A DNA stretch of 17,317 nt. Origin: Clostridia bacterium. GTDB lineage: Bacteria; Bacillota; Clostridia; TANB77; CAG-508. Location of the stretch: positions 1 through 17,317 of the forward strand of contig CAAEVK010000025.1 in the NCBI GenBank assembly GCA_900759475.1, written 5' to 3'. A program made the translations under genes and the position numbers. Shown here piece by piece: positions 1 through 7,852 of the stretch (its first letter is position 1; the number at the start of each line of letters is the position of its first letter). The notes under the pieces are model-generated. The model saw nothing but the letters and a program-made list of their open reading frames with translations, was not told the DNA's origin and did no database searches.

Positions 1-61
1 TCTTTTATTTTTATTTAATTATTTTTCTATACTTTATAAAACTTTATGTATTATTTTTATT

Positions 62-98
62 CAAAAAAATAATACAAAGTCTATAATAACTTTGTATT
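62..98 (-). terminator. Rho-independent terminator behind the tRNA-Ser pair
   Basis: On the minus strand, arms of 10 bases (AATACAAAGT at 98-89, ACTTTGTATT at 80-71) enclose an 8-base loop and are followed by ATTTTTTTG. It lies just 3' of tRNA-Ser(GCT) and probably ends the leftward transcript carrying one or both tRNAs. The stem is AT-rich, so its strength is uncertain. Confidence 0.7.
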
Positions 99-103
99 AT
101 TTT

Positions 104-194
104 TGGCGGAGACGAGAGGATTTGAACCTCCGCTAGCCTTGCGACTACTAGCAGTTTAGCAAACTGCCCCCTTCAACCACTTGGGTACGTCTCC
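104..194 (-). tRNA. tRNA-Ser (anticodon GCT)
   Basis: This class II tRNA is 91 nt long including an encoded CCA. The acceptor arms GGAGACG/CGTCTCC pair perfectly, with a G discriminator base. The anticodon stem GCAGT/ACTGC closes a 7-base loop TTGCTAA, giving anticodon GCT, which reads serine AGC/AGU. The T arm GAGGTTCAAATCCTC and a long variable arm are present, as expected for tRNA-Ser. The CCA end is followed at once by a terminator hairpin. It is probably cotranscribed with the tRNA-Ser(TGA) gene 111 nt upstream, because I see no convincing promoter between them. Confidence 0.97.
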
Positions 195-305
195 ATATTT
201 TAATAAACATTAAAAAATGAAAAGTACAAACATGCCTTTTATTTATTTTTTTTGACTTTATTGTATTTTTCACTCTCATTTTTCATTTTGATTGTTAAAT
301 AAGTT

Positions 306-396
<91 letters not shown>

Positions 397-428
397 ATAA
401 ACTATTACTTTTTACTATAACAGTTTAT

Positions 429-457
429 ATATTAACATTTTTAGAGTGTCTTGTCAA
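429..457 (-). promoter_or_regulatory. Sigma-A type promoter for the tRNA-Ser genes
   Basis: The minus strand reads TTGACA (457-452), 17 bases, then TAATAT (434-429). This places a start about 25 bases before the 5' end of tRNA-Ser(TGA). The -35 element is a perfect consensus and the spacing is ideal. Confidence 0.75.
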
Positions 458-477
458 TAGTAAATTCAAGGAAATTT

Positions 478-996
478 TTATTCTCTTACTTTATGTGTTG
501 TTTCTGTCTTCATTGCTAAATCAATTGCTTGTTTTTCTTCTTCTGATAATGTATATGTTGATTTTCCATTTTTTATTGGTTTTGCATATATATTTGATAA
601 TTCTCTCGAATAAATACCATTTAGAATTACACCATCATTTTTTTCATCTAGTAATGCAAGTGTAAAACTTAAATCGCTTCCCATATCTTTAAATGCACTA
701 TATCTTACAATGCCAATTTTTTGTATACATTTTGCCATATCATTGTCTAATTTGTTACAGTAAGCTTGTATTTCCTGATTCTTTACATCAATATCTTCCA
801 CTTTATAAATGTAACTTTTCAACATTTCTTCTATATTATTTCCATTTCCTAATTTTTTCATAAAAGTTTTATAATCTTTTCTTATTTTTCCTAATCTTAT
901 GCAATTAATAATATACAAAGTTAATAATATAATTAATCCTCCTGCCATACAATATAAAAACATTTCTGTTCTAAAAAAGTTTAATATGGTTTCCAT
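478..996 (-). CDS. DUF4446-like membrane-anchored protein
   Basis: The protein has 172 residues. One hydrophobic segment near the N-terminus (about residues 12-30, rich in Leu, Ile and Gly) is followed by a basic, coiled-coil-like stretch and then a compact soluble domain containing GIVRYSAFKDMGSDLSFTLA. That arrangement fits the DUF4446 family, often found next to parB in Clostridia. The family's biochemical role is unknown to me. Translation starts at ATG with a strong GAGGAGG ribosome site. It is the last gene of the parA-parB run, 49 bases after parB, which suggests co-expression with the segregation genes and possibly a membrane role near the origin; that role is inference from position only. 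Confidence 0.8.
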   Translation of the reverse strand: METILNFFRTEMFLYCMAGGLIILLTLYIINCIRLGKIRKDYKTFMKKLGNGNNIEEMLKSYIYKVEDIDVKNQEIQAYCNKLDNDMAKCIQKIGIVRYSAFKDMGSDLSFTLALLDEKNDGVILNGIYSRELSNIYAKPIKNGKSTYTLSEEEKQAIDLAMKTETTHKVRE

Positions 997-1045
997 TTTG
1001 TTTTCCTCCTCTGTATTAACTCTTTCTTATCATACTTTTAAAATA

Positions 1046-1897
1046 TTATTCCTCTTTAATAAGGTCTAGTAATCTGGATAAATCATCATTTGAATTATAT
1101 TCAATAATAATTTTTCCTTTATTTTGTTTTGCATCAACTCTTACTTTTGTTCCAAAAAAAACCTGAAAAGTATTTTCAATATCTCTATATACAGCTTCAT
1201 ATTTTTGATTTTTCTTTGGCATGTTTTTACGTAATTTCATTTTCTTTTCAGCAGTTCTTACACTATCTCCTGACTCTATCATGTACAATGCCATTTGATA
1301 CTGTTTTTCTTTATCTTCTACTGTTAATAATGCTTTGCAATGTCCCTCTGTTAACTTTCCTTCTAATACTAATTCTATTACTCTTTCGTCTAAATTTAAT
1401 ATTCGAATTGTATTGGCTATACCGCTTCTACTTTTTCCTAAAATATCTGCAACTTGTTGCTGTGTTAACTGATAATCTTGCATTAAAGACTTTATCCCTT
1501 TAGCCTTTTCTATTGGATTTAAGTCTTCTCTTTGTATGTTTTCTATTAATGCAATTTCTTTATTAATTCTTTCGTCGTCTTGACGAATAATTGCTGGAAT
1601 CTCTGTTAATCCTGCCTTTTTAGATGCTCTCCATCTTCTTTCTCCTGCTACAATTTCGTAAAATTTTCCTTTTTGGGTAACAATAATTGGCTGAATAACA
1701 CCATACTTTTTAATAGATTCTGCCAATTCTTCTAATGTTTCTTCATCAAATTTTCTTCTTGGCTGATTTCTATTTGGCTCTATTTCTATTACTTTTAAAT
1801 TTTGTACAATTTCATTTTCTTTTACTTTTTCCTCTTCTGGAATATTATTTGCAAACAATGCATCTAATCCTTTTCCTAAACCAGTTTTTTTTGTCAT
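1046..1897 (-). CDS. parB: Chromosome-partitioning protein ParB (Spo0J-type)
   Basis: ParB is the CTP-dependent clamp that loads at parS sites near the origin, spreads along DNA and works with ParA and SMC in chromosome segregation. The protein has 283 residues, a normal length. The N-terminus MTKKTGLGKGLDALF is the family signature. The nucleotide-binding motif GERRWRA is at residues 85-91 and the parS-binding helix-turn-helix (LTQQQVADILGKSRSGI) at about 144-160; a C-terminal dimerisation domain follows. The ATG is preceded by AGAGGAAG. It begins 22 bases after the parA stop, so the two are one operon. No in-frame CGG codon is present and the frame is intact. Confidence 0.97.
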   Translation of the reverse strand: MTKKTGLGKGLDALFANNIPEEEKVKENEIVQNLKVIEIEPNRNQPRRKFDEETLEELAESIKKYGVIQPIIVTQKGKFYEIVAGERRWRASKKAGLTEIPAIIRQDDERINKEIALIENIQREDLNPIEKAKGIKSLMQDYQLTQQQVADILGKSRSGIANTIRILNLDERVIELVLEGKLTEGHCKALLTVEDKEKQYQMALYMIESGDSVRTAEKKMKLRKNMPKKNQKYEAVYRDIENTFQVFFGTKVRVDAKQNKGKIIIEYNSNDDLSRLLDLIKEE

Positions 1898-1919
1898 TTT
1901 GATACACTTCCTCTTTATT

Positions 1920-2709
1920 TTAATCTTTCATATGTTTTGCTTTAGCTACTTGGTTATTTTTAATAAACTCTTTTGTAAATTTATCATAACATTTTGATCC
2001 TTTCGATCTTGGATCATAAACTGTTATTGGCATTCCATAGCTTGGTGCTTCACTTAATTTTACATTTCTTGGAATAACTGTTTTATAAACTTTTTCTTCA
2101 AAATACCCCTTTACTTCTTTTACTACTTGATTCGAGAGGTTTGTTCTTGCATCATACATAGTAAGAAGAGCTCCCTCTATTTCAAAGTCTTTATTTAAAT
2201 GTTTTTTTACTAAATTAATTGTATTTATTAATTGTCCGTAATCCTTCTAATGCATAGTATTCACATTGAATTGGTATTAAAACACTATCAGCAGCAGTAA
2301 AAGCATTTAATGTAATTAATCCTAAAGAAGGAGGACAATCAATAATGATATAATCATATTTTTCTTTTATTTCATCTGTTTTTTCTTTTAATCTATATTC
2401 CCTAGACATCATAGAAACAAGTTCTACTTCAGCTCCGGCAAGATTAATATTAGATGGACATACCTTTAAATTCTTAACACATGACTCTTTTAAGGCTTTT
2501 TCCATAGATATGTCGTTAATCATTACATCATAAACAGAAAATTCAACTGACTTTTCAATACCTAAACCACTTGTTGCATTTCCTTGAGGATCTGCATCAA
2601 TCATTAAAACTTTTTTACCTACTTTTGCAAGACAAGTGCTTAAATTCACTGCCGTTGTGGTCTTTCCTACTCCACCCTTTTGATTTGCAATTGCTACTAC
2701 TTTTCCCAA
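1920..2709 (-). CDS. parA: Chromosome-partitioning ATPase ParA (Soj), interrupted by a +1 frameshift at CGG
   Basis: ParA/Soj is a deviant Walker ATPase that cycles on the nucleoid and acts with ParB; in Bacillus Soj also regulates DnaA. The Walker A motif KGGVGKTTT follows the start closely. The likely start is a TTG at 2709, giving MGKVVAIANQ as in Soj, behind GAGGAGA; a TTG at 2733 also opens this frame. The first frame runs to ALEGL, then codon 158 is CGG and the frame reaches TAA eight codons later. Skipping one base at CGGA (2238-2235) resumes at GQLINTINLVKKHL and continues through ARTNL and NVKLSEAPSYG to the stop at 1920. The joined product is 262 residues, close to B. subtilis Soj (253). 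It is either a programmed frameshift, a sequencing error or a pseudogene; the signature shared with rsmG and recF argues against random decay. Confidence 0.9.
2235..2241 (-). other. Putative +1 frameshift site in parA (TTA CGG A)
   Basis: The minus strand reads TTA-CGG-A. Upstream codons are in frame with CGG; downstream family similarity is in the frame that begins with GGA. The predicted local reading is EGL-G-QLI. An AAGGA sequence lies just three bases before CGG and could act like the Shine-Dalgarno stimulator of prfB frameshifting, but the other two sites lack it. Confidence 0.75.
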
Positions 2710-2748
2710 TTTACACATCTCCTCTTGAAACAAATTTTTGATATAAAT

Positions 2749-2778
2749 ATCATATCAAAAACATTTAAAAAATGTCAA
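2749..2778 (-). promoter_or_regulatory. Promoter of the parA-parB-DUF4446 operon
   Basis: The minus strand shows TTGACA (2778-2773), 18 bases, then TATGAT (2754-2749), about 40 bases before the proposed parA start. The -35 is a perfect consensus. Confidence 0.7.
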
Positions 2779-2831
2779 TATAAAATATTAATATTTTTTA
2801 ATTCAAATTTATATTATAATGGCATCAATAT

Positions 2832-2861
2832 AAAAGCTCTACTATGAAAAATAGAACTTTT
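2832..2861 (-). terminator. Terminator hairpin behind rsmG
   Basis: Arms of 10 bases (AAAAGTTCTA and TAGAGCTTTT on the minus strand, with one G-U pair) enclose a 10-base loop and end in CTTTTATATT. It lies 17 bases after the frame-restored rsmG stop (2879), which supports 2879 as the true end of the gene. Confidence 0.6.
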
Positions 2862-2878
2862 TATAAAATCAATTTATT

Positions 2879-3599
2879 TTAAAGTGGATTTTTACTTGGT
2901 TTTCCTTGCCCTCTAGGATATTTTAGGGAAGTAGTATTTTTTTTGGTTACAACAATAATATTTCTTTTTATCTCTGTTCCGTGGCAAGTTAATTGTTCGA
3001 ATTTCCTTTGTTTCTCCACCTAATATAGAAATTGCTAAAGAAGAATTTTTTATTTCTTCTTCTACATTATTTCCCTTCATAAAAATGGCTTTTCCTCCCA
3101 GACTTACAAAAGGCAATAAATACTCTGCTAATGTATTCATATTAGCCACTGCTCTGGAAGTAGCTATGTCAAATTTTTCTCTATATTGTACCAATTTTCC
3201 TGCATCTTCTGCTCTACTATGAACTGCTTGTATTTTCTTTAATTTCAATTGATAGATTATCTCATTTAAGAATTGAATTCTTTTATTTAAAGAATCTAGT
3301 AATAAAATATCTATATCTTCTCTTATAATTTTTAATGGTATTCCTGGAAAACCTGCACCACTGCCAACATCAATTACTTTACTATTAAGGGGAATTTCTG
3401 GTAAAATTGTCAAACAATCTACAAAATGTTTTGTAATAATTTCTTCTGGCTTTATAATGGCTGTTAAATTAATTTTCTCATTCCATTCTAATAATAACTG
3501 CATATAAATATAAAACTTTTCTATTTTATCTTCTGTAATAGAAATTTTTATTTTTGCTAGTTGTTCCACTAATTTTTCAGAAAATTCTACTTTATTCAT
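2879..3599 (-). CDS. rsmG: 16S rRNA (guanine527-N7)-methyltransferase RsmG, interrupted by a +1 frameshift at CGG
   Basis: RsmG (GidB) uses S-adenosylmethionine to methylate G527 of 16S rRNA near the decoding site. The SAM-binding motif VGSGAGFPGI lies at about residues 78-87, preceded by the family segment EWNEKINLTAI (39-49). The start is ATG at 3599 behind AGGAG. Codon 207 is CGG; in the original frame the protein then runs 22 further residues of unrelated sequence to TAG. Skipping one base at CGGA (2981-2978) gives LPGTEIKRNIIVVTKK and the typical YPRGQGKPSKNPL ending, with the stop at 2879-2881. The restored product has 239 residues, the same as B. subtilis RsmG. It is the last gene of the mnmE-mnmG-rsmG operon. 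The shift affects only the C-terminal tail, so even the unshifted product might keep some activity. Confidence 0.9.
2978..2984 (-). other. Putative +1 frameshift site in rsmG (CCA CGG A)
   Basis: The minus strand reads CCA-CGG-A with CGG as in-frame codon 207. Family similarity downstream (KRNIIVVTKK, then the PRGQGKPSKNPL tail) is in the frame starting at GGA, giving LP-G-TEIKR. There is no Shine-Dalgarno-like stimulator just upstream. Confidence 0.75.
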
Positions 3600-3649
3600 G
3601 CTTTTTCTCCTATCCTTTTCTATTATTTTAAATATCTCTTTATATTGTT

Positions 3650-5530
3650 TTAGATTAAATGACTCCTTTTTTGTTGTTCTAAATAAATTAAAAGCACTGA
3701 TATATCTGCAGGAGAAACCCCTGATATTCTTGTTGCTTGTCCTATAGAAGTTGGTTTAAAGCGATTTAATTTTTGTCTTGCTTCCAAACATAGTCCTTTT
3801 ATTTCACTATAATCAATTTTTTCTGGAAGTAATTTCTTTTCTAATTTTTTAAATCCTTCTACTTGTACTTCTTGCATCTTAATGTATCCTTCATATTTTA
3901 TTTGTATTTCTACTTCTTCTGCTTCTGCTTTTGAAAGTATTGGTCTATTTTCATCAATTTTATTAAGTTTTTGATAATTTAATTCTGTTCTTTTTAATAA
4001 ATCTGACAATTTTATTCCAACTTGAATAGGAGAAGAATTATTTTCCTCTAAAAAATTATTTACTTTTTTGGTTGGTTTTATATTTGTATTTTTTAATCTT
4101 TTTATTTCTTGTTCTATTTTTTCTTTTTTCTCTAAAAAACTTTGATATCTTTTTTTAGATATTAATCCAATTTCATATCCTTTAGGAGTTAATCTTAAAT
4201 CAGCGTTATCTTGTCTTAATAAAAGTCTATACTCTGCTCTTGATGTCATCATCCTGTATGGCTCATTTGTACTTTTTGTTACAATATCATCAATTAAAAC
4301 CCCAATATATCCATCTGCTCTATCTAATATAAGAGGACCCTTTCCATCTAATTTTAAACTACTATTAATTCCTGCTATAATTCCTTGTGCTGCAGCTTCT
4401 TCATATCCTGATGTGCCATTAATTTGTCCTGCAAAAAACATTCCTTCTATTTTTTTACATTCAAGAGATAATTTTAATTGTGATGGCTCTACACAATCAT
4501 ATTCTATAGCATAAGCTGGTCTTGTAAATTCTACATTCTCTAATCCTGGAATTGTTCTATACATTGCAATTTGAACATCTTCAGGTAAAGAAGAGCTCAT
4601 TCCCTGTACATACATTTCATCAGTATCTAATCCCATTGGTTCTATAAAAATCTGATGCCTTTCCTTATCACTAAATCTAACAACTTTGTCCTCAATAGAA
4701 GGACAATATCTAGGACCTGTCCCTTCTATTTTGCCACTATATAATGGTGATCGATGTAAATTCTCTTTTATAATTTGATGGGTTTTTTCATTTGTATAGG
4801 TTAGATAACAAGGAACTTGTTCTTTTGACTCTATTGTATTTTCAAAAGAAAAAGCAACAATATCCTTATCTCCTTCTTGAATTTCCATTTTAGTAAAGTC
4901 AATACTATTCTTATTTACTCTTGCTGGCGTTCCTGTTTTAAACCTCAACAATTCAATTCCCAATTTTTTTAAACATTCTGATAATTGGTTGGCAGGAAAA
5001 ACTCCATCTGGTCCACTCTCAAAAGAATTTTCTCCAATAAATATTTTTCCTTTTAAATAGGTTCCTGTTGCCAGAATAACCGCTTTTACATAATATCTTG
5101 CACCAATATTAGTATCTACAAATTCCACTTTTCCATCTTTTACACCAATATTAACAATCTCTGCTTGCTTTAAAAATAAATTTTCTTGTTTTTCTAGAGT
5201 ATGTTTCATCTCACTTTGGTATTTTTTTCTATCTGCTTGTGCTCTTAAAGAATAAACTGCTGGTCCTTTAGAAGTGTTTAACATTCTAGATTGGATAAAT
5301 GTTTTATCTATGTTTTTTCCCATTTCTCCACCAAGTGCATCTATTTCTCTTACTAAATGTCCTTTTGACGTTCCTCCAATATTAGGGTTACATGGCATAT
5401 TTGCAATTACCTCTAGACTAATTGAAAATAGTAATGTCCTCTTTCCAAGTCTTGCTGTTGCTAATGCCGCTTCACATCCCGCATGTCCAGCACCAATTAC
5501 TGCTATATCATATTCTCCTGCATTATACAT
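3650..5530 (-). CDS. mnmG: tRNA uridine-5-carboxymethylaminomethyl modification enzyme MnmG (GidA)
   Basis: MnmG is the FAD-dependent partner of MnmE; the complex installs carboxymethylaminomethyl groups on wobble U34 of tRNAs that read codons ending in A or G, such as Leu-UAA, Gly-UCC, Arg-UCU, Lys, Glu and Gln. The dinucleotide-binding motif GAGHAG is at residues 13-18, followed by the family block GGTSKGHLVREIDALGGEMG. I chose ATG 5530 because AGGAG lies 7-8 bases upstream and MYNAGEYDIAVIG matches the family N-terminus; an upstream ATG at 5557 is less likely. The length is 626 residues, normal for MnmG. No in-frame CGG is present and the frame is intact. It lies 66 bases after mnmE and 50 before rsmG. 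Confidence 0.97.
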   Translation of the reverse strand: MYNAGEYDIAVIGAGHAGCEAALATARLGKRTLLFSISLEVIANMPCNPNIGGTSKGHLVREIDALGGEMGKNIDKTFIQSRMLNTSKGPAVYSLRAQADRKKYQSEMKHTLEKQENLFLKQAEIVNIGVKDGKVEFVDTNIGARYYVKAVILATGTYLKGKIFIGENSFESGPDGVFPANQLSECLKKLGIELLRFKTGTPARVNKNSIDFTKMEIQEGDKDIVAFSFENTIESKEQVPCYLTYTNEKTHQIIKENLHRSPLYSGKIEGTGPRYCPSIEDKVVRFSDKERHQIFIEPMGLDTDEMYVQGMSSSLPEDVQIAMYRTIPGLENVEFTRPAYAIEYDCVEPSQLKLSLECKKIEGMFFAGQINGTSGYEEAAAQGIIAGINSSLKLDGKGPLILDRADGYIGVLIDDIVTKSTNEPYRMMTSRAEYRLLLRQDNADLRLTPKGYEIGLISKKRYQSFLEKKEKIEQEIKRLKNTNIKPTKKVNNFLEENNSSPIQVGIKLSDLLKRTELNYQKLNKIDENRPILSKAEAEEVEIQIKYEGYIKMQEVQVEGFKKLEKKLLPEKIDYSEIKGLCLEARQKLNRFKPTSIGQATRISGVSPADISVLLIYLEQQKRSHLI

Positions 5531-5547
5531 TTTTTCATCTCCTATTT

Positions 5548-5563
5548 TGTTTTTCATGAAACA
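5548..5563. promoter_or_regulatory. Weak parS-like site
   Basis: TGTTTTTCATGAAACA matches the Firmicutes parS consensus TGTTTCACGTGAAACA at 13 of 16 positions and has one perfect half (TGAAACA). It lies in the short mnmE-mnmG spacer. No better match was seen in this window, although parS sites are expected near the origin. The mismatches touch the usually invariant centre, so this is only a candidate. Confidence 0.25.
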
Positions 5564-5596
5564 TAAAAAAAGTGTTCTGTAAACTTTTTGACAATA

Positions 5597-6961
5597 TTAT
5601 TTTCCCAAACAAAATTTAGAAAATATATCTTTTATTACATCTTCTGTTACATCATCACCTGTTATCTGTCCTAAAGTTTTTAAAATATTAGTTATTTCAA
5701 TTGCTATAATATCAATTGGCATTTTGTCATAAATAGCTTGTTTTGTTTTGTTACATTGTTGTTTTGCTTTATAAATTAAATCTTTATGTCTTATATTCGT
5801 TACCAAATAACCGGAATCCACATCAATTTGCTGTAATTGAAATAATTTTGAAATTTCTTCATAAATCTTTTCTATTCCAATTCCCTCTTTTGCAGATATT
5901 TCTACTATTGGACTGTTATTTGGTATTTTTTCTAAAATTTTAGTATTAAACCCTGGTAAATCTTTTTTATTTAATACAATAATACTTTTTTTATTTTGAA
6001 TAATCTCTAAAATTCTTTCATCCTCTTTAGATAACTCTTTTTCTCCATCTAAAATAGCAATCACTAAATCTGCCTCTTTGGCTATTTTCTTTGACTTTTC
6101 TATTCCAATTTGCTCAATTTCATCTTTTGTTTCTCTTATCCCTGCGGTGTCAATTATTTTTAATGGTATACCTTCTATTACTACTGTTTCTTCTATAATA
6201 TCTCTCGTTGTTCCTTCTATAGCAGTAACAATTGCTCTGTCCTCTTGTAAAATAGCATTTAATAAAGAAGATTTTCCTACATTCGGTTTTCCTATAATTG
6301 CTGTTTTTATTCCTTCTTTTAAAATCTTTCCATTTTCAAAAGAATTTTCTAACTTTTTTAATTCCTCTAAAATATTTTGTATTTCTTGTAAAATATGTTT
6401 TTCTGTAACTTCTGGTACATCATATTCTGGATAATCAATGCTTGCTTCTATGTCTGACAATAAAGAAATTGTTGTTTTTCTAATACTTTGTATTTTTTTT
6501 GACAACGTTCCCTCTAGTTGATTTGCGGCTGCTCTCGCTTCTTTTTTTGTTTTTGCATTAATTATATCAATAACAGCCTCTGATTCACAAAGGTCAATTC
6601 TTCCGTTTAAAAAAGCTCTTTTAGTAAATTCTCCTGGTTCTGCTATATTAGCTCCATTTTTTAAACAAAGTTCTAAAATTTCTTTTACAATGGCTATTCC
6701 CCCGTGAGAATTAATTTCACACATGTCTTCTGTTGTATAACTCTTTGGAGCAACAAAATAAGAAACTAAAACTTCATCTACTATATTTTTAGTTTCTGGA
6801 TTTATAATTTTTCCATATTTTATTTTATATCCTTGTATAGGTGAATTATTTTTGGGTAAAAAAATTTTTTCTAAAATAGAAAAGGCTTCTTTTCCACTCA
6901 TTCTAACAATACCTATTCCTCCAACTCCTGGAGCTGTGGATATTGCTGCTATTGTAGACAT
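5597..6961 (-). CDS. mnmE: tRNA modification GTPase MnmE (TrmE)
   Basis: MnmE is the GTPase partner of MnmG in wobble-uridine modification. The protein has 454 residues. The N-terminal formyl-THF-binding domain begins MSTIAAISTAPGVGGIGIVR. The G domain shows G1 GKPNVGKS (224-231), the TTRD switch (251-254), DTAG (271-274) and NKKD for guanine recognition. The C-terminus ends CLGK (451-454), the family C(I/L/M)GK motif whose Cys is catalytic. The start is ATG behind AAAGGA. It is the first gene of the mnmE-mnmG-rsmG operon, with a near-consensus promoter upstream. No in-frame CGG is present. Confidence 0.97.
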   Translation of the reverse strand: MSTIAAISTAPGVGGIGIVRMSGKEAFSILEKIFLPKNNSPIQGYKIKYGKIINPETKNIVDEVLVSYFVAPKSYTTEDMCEINSHGGIAIVKEILELCLKNGANIAEPGEFTKRAFLNGRIDLCESEAVIDIINAKTKKEARAAANQLEGTLSKKIQSIRKTTISLLSDIEASIDYPEYDVPEVTEKHILQEIQNILEELKKLENSFENGKILKEGIKTAIIGKPNVGKSSLLNAILQEDRAIVTAIEGTTRDIIEETVVIEGIPLKIIDTAGIRETKDEIEQIGIEKSKKIAKEADLVIAILDGEKELSKEDERILEIIQNKKSIIVLNKKDLPGFNTKILEKIPNNSPIVEISAKEGIGIEKIYEEISKLFQLQQIDVDSGYLVTNIRHKDLIYKAKQQCNKTKQAIYDKMPIDIIAIEITNILKTLGQITGDDVTEDVIKDIFSKFCLGK

Positions 6962-6997
6962 ACTATTTTTTTCCTTTCTTTTAAATAATTGTTTTTT

Positions 6998-7026
6998 ATT
7001 ATATCATAAATATTTCTTGCTTTCAA
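6998..7026 (-). promoter_or_regulatory. Promoter of the mnmE-mnmG-rsmG operon
   Basis: The minus strand shows TTGAAA (7026-7021), exactly 17 bases, then TATAAT (7003-6998). It lies 37 bases upstream of the mnmE ATG and downstream of the jag terminator, so it starts a separate transcript. Confidence 0.8.
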
Positions 7027-7108
7027 TGTTTTATGTATACTTTTTTCTTTTCTAGTTCACAAATTAATTTAACCAATACAATATGTTTGTTATATTGTGT
7101 CTAATTTA

Positions 7109-7141
7109 CAAAAAAAGATTGGATATTCCAATCTTTTTTTG
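7109..7141 (-). terminator. Rho-independent terminator behind jag
   Basis: Near-perfect arms AAAAAAAGATTGGA (7110-7123) and TCCAATCTTTTTT (7127-7140) form a hairpin with U-runs on both strands. It lies 22 bases after the jag stop and ends the yidC-jag transcript; the symmetry would also let it work in the other direction. Confidence 0.85.
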
Positions 7142-7162
7142 TGTAGGAAATTTCTTATGTTT

Positions 7163-7852
7163 CTACTTTAATGTAATAACCACTTTTCTATAAGGATCAT
7201 TTCCTGTACTATATGTTTTTACATATGGATGATTTTGTAATTTTGCATGTATTATCTTTCTTTCATATGCTGTCATAGGTTCTAGTGTTACAGACTTTTT
7301 TGTTTTATAAACAGTTTTAGATATTTTTTCTGCTAATTCTTCTAAAGCTTTTGTTCTTTTATCTCTGTAGTTTTCAATATCTAATAAGATTTTTATTTTT
7401 TCTTTTGACACTCTTGTTGCAACAGAAGCAAGAATTGTTTGTAATGCATTTAAAGTTTCTCCTCTGTATCCAATTAAAAAATTTAAATTATTTCCATAAA
7501 TAGAAATGTATAAATAGTTATTTTTTATTTCTATATTTTTACTTGCTTGTACACCTATTTTAGAAAAAATTTCACTCAAAAATACATCTAATTTATGTAT
7601 TACTTCTTTTACTTCTTTATCTTCGGCATCTAATCTTTTTTCTTCTAGCTTTATATTATTCCTTTTCTCTCCATCTTTTATAGTTAGTTCTACTTTCACA
7701 ACTCTTGGTGTTAAAATACTAAAAAAACTTCTCTTTTCTTCATTCTCTAGTACCTTTATTTCTACCATATCTTTATTAACCTTTAGAATTTCTAGCCCTC
7801 TTTCAATTGCTTCTTTTGTTGTCTTCCCTTCTGTAATAACACTATTTTGCAT
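7163..7852 (-). CDS. jag: Jag/KhpB-type RNA-binding protein (Jag_N, KH and R3H domains)
   Basis: Jag (KhpB, EloR) proteins bind RNA and are linked to cell elongation and division in Firmicutes. The Jag-N domain (SVITEGKTTKEAIERGLEIL) opens the protein; a KH domain with the GYRGETLNALQ loop lies in the middle and the R3H domain (MTAYERKIIHAKLQNHPYVKT) at the C-terminus. I chose ATG 7852 (229 residues) because AAGGGGG lies 9 bases upstream and it fits the family; an in-frame ATG at 7873 would add seven residues. The start overlaps the end of yidC by 11 bases, which suggests translational coupling, and jag next to yidC is the standard arrangement. Confidence 0.93.
   Translation of the reverse strand: MQNSVITEGKTTKEAIERGLEILKVNKDMVEIKVLENEEKRSFFSILTPRVVKVELTIKDGEKRNNIKLEEKRLDAEDKEVKEVIHKLDVFLSEIFSKIGVQASKNIEIKNNYLYISIYGNNLNFLIGYRGETLNALQTILASVATRVSKEKIKILLDIENYRDKRTKALEELAEKISKTVYKTKKSVTLEPMTAYERKIIHAKLQNHPYVKTYSTGNDPYRKVVITLK

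Noticed and set aside
1129..1503. Opposite-strand open frames over parB, mnmG, mnmE, yidC, dnaA and dnaN.
   Set aside because: They are antisense shadows of well-identified genes, low in complexity (Leu/Phe-rich) and without ribosome sites.
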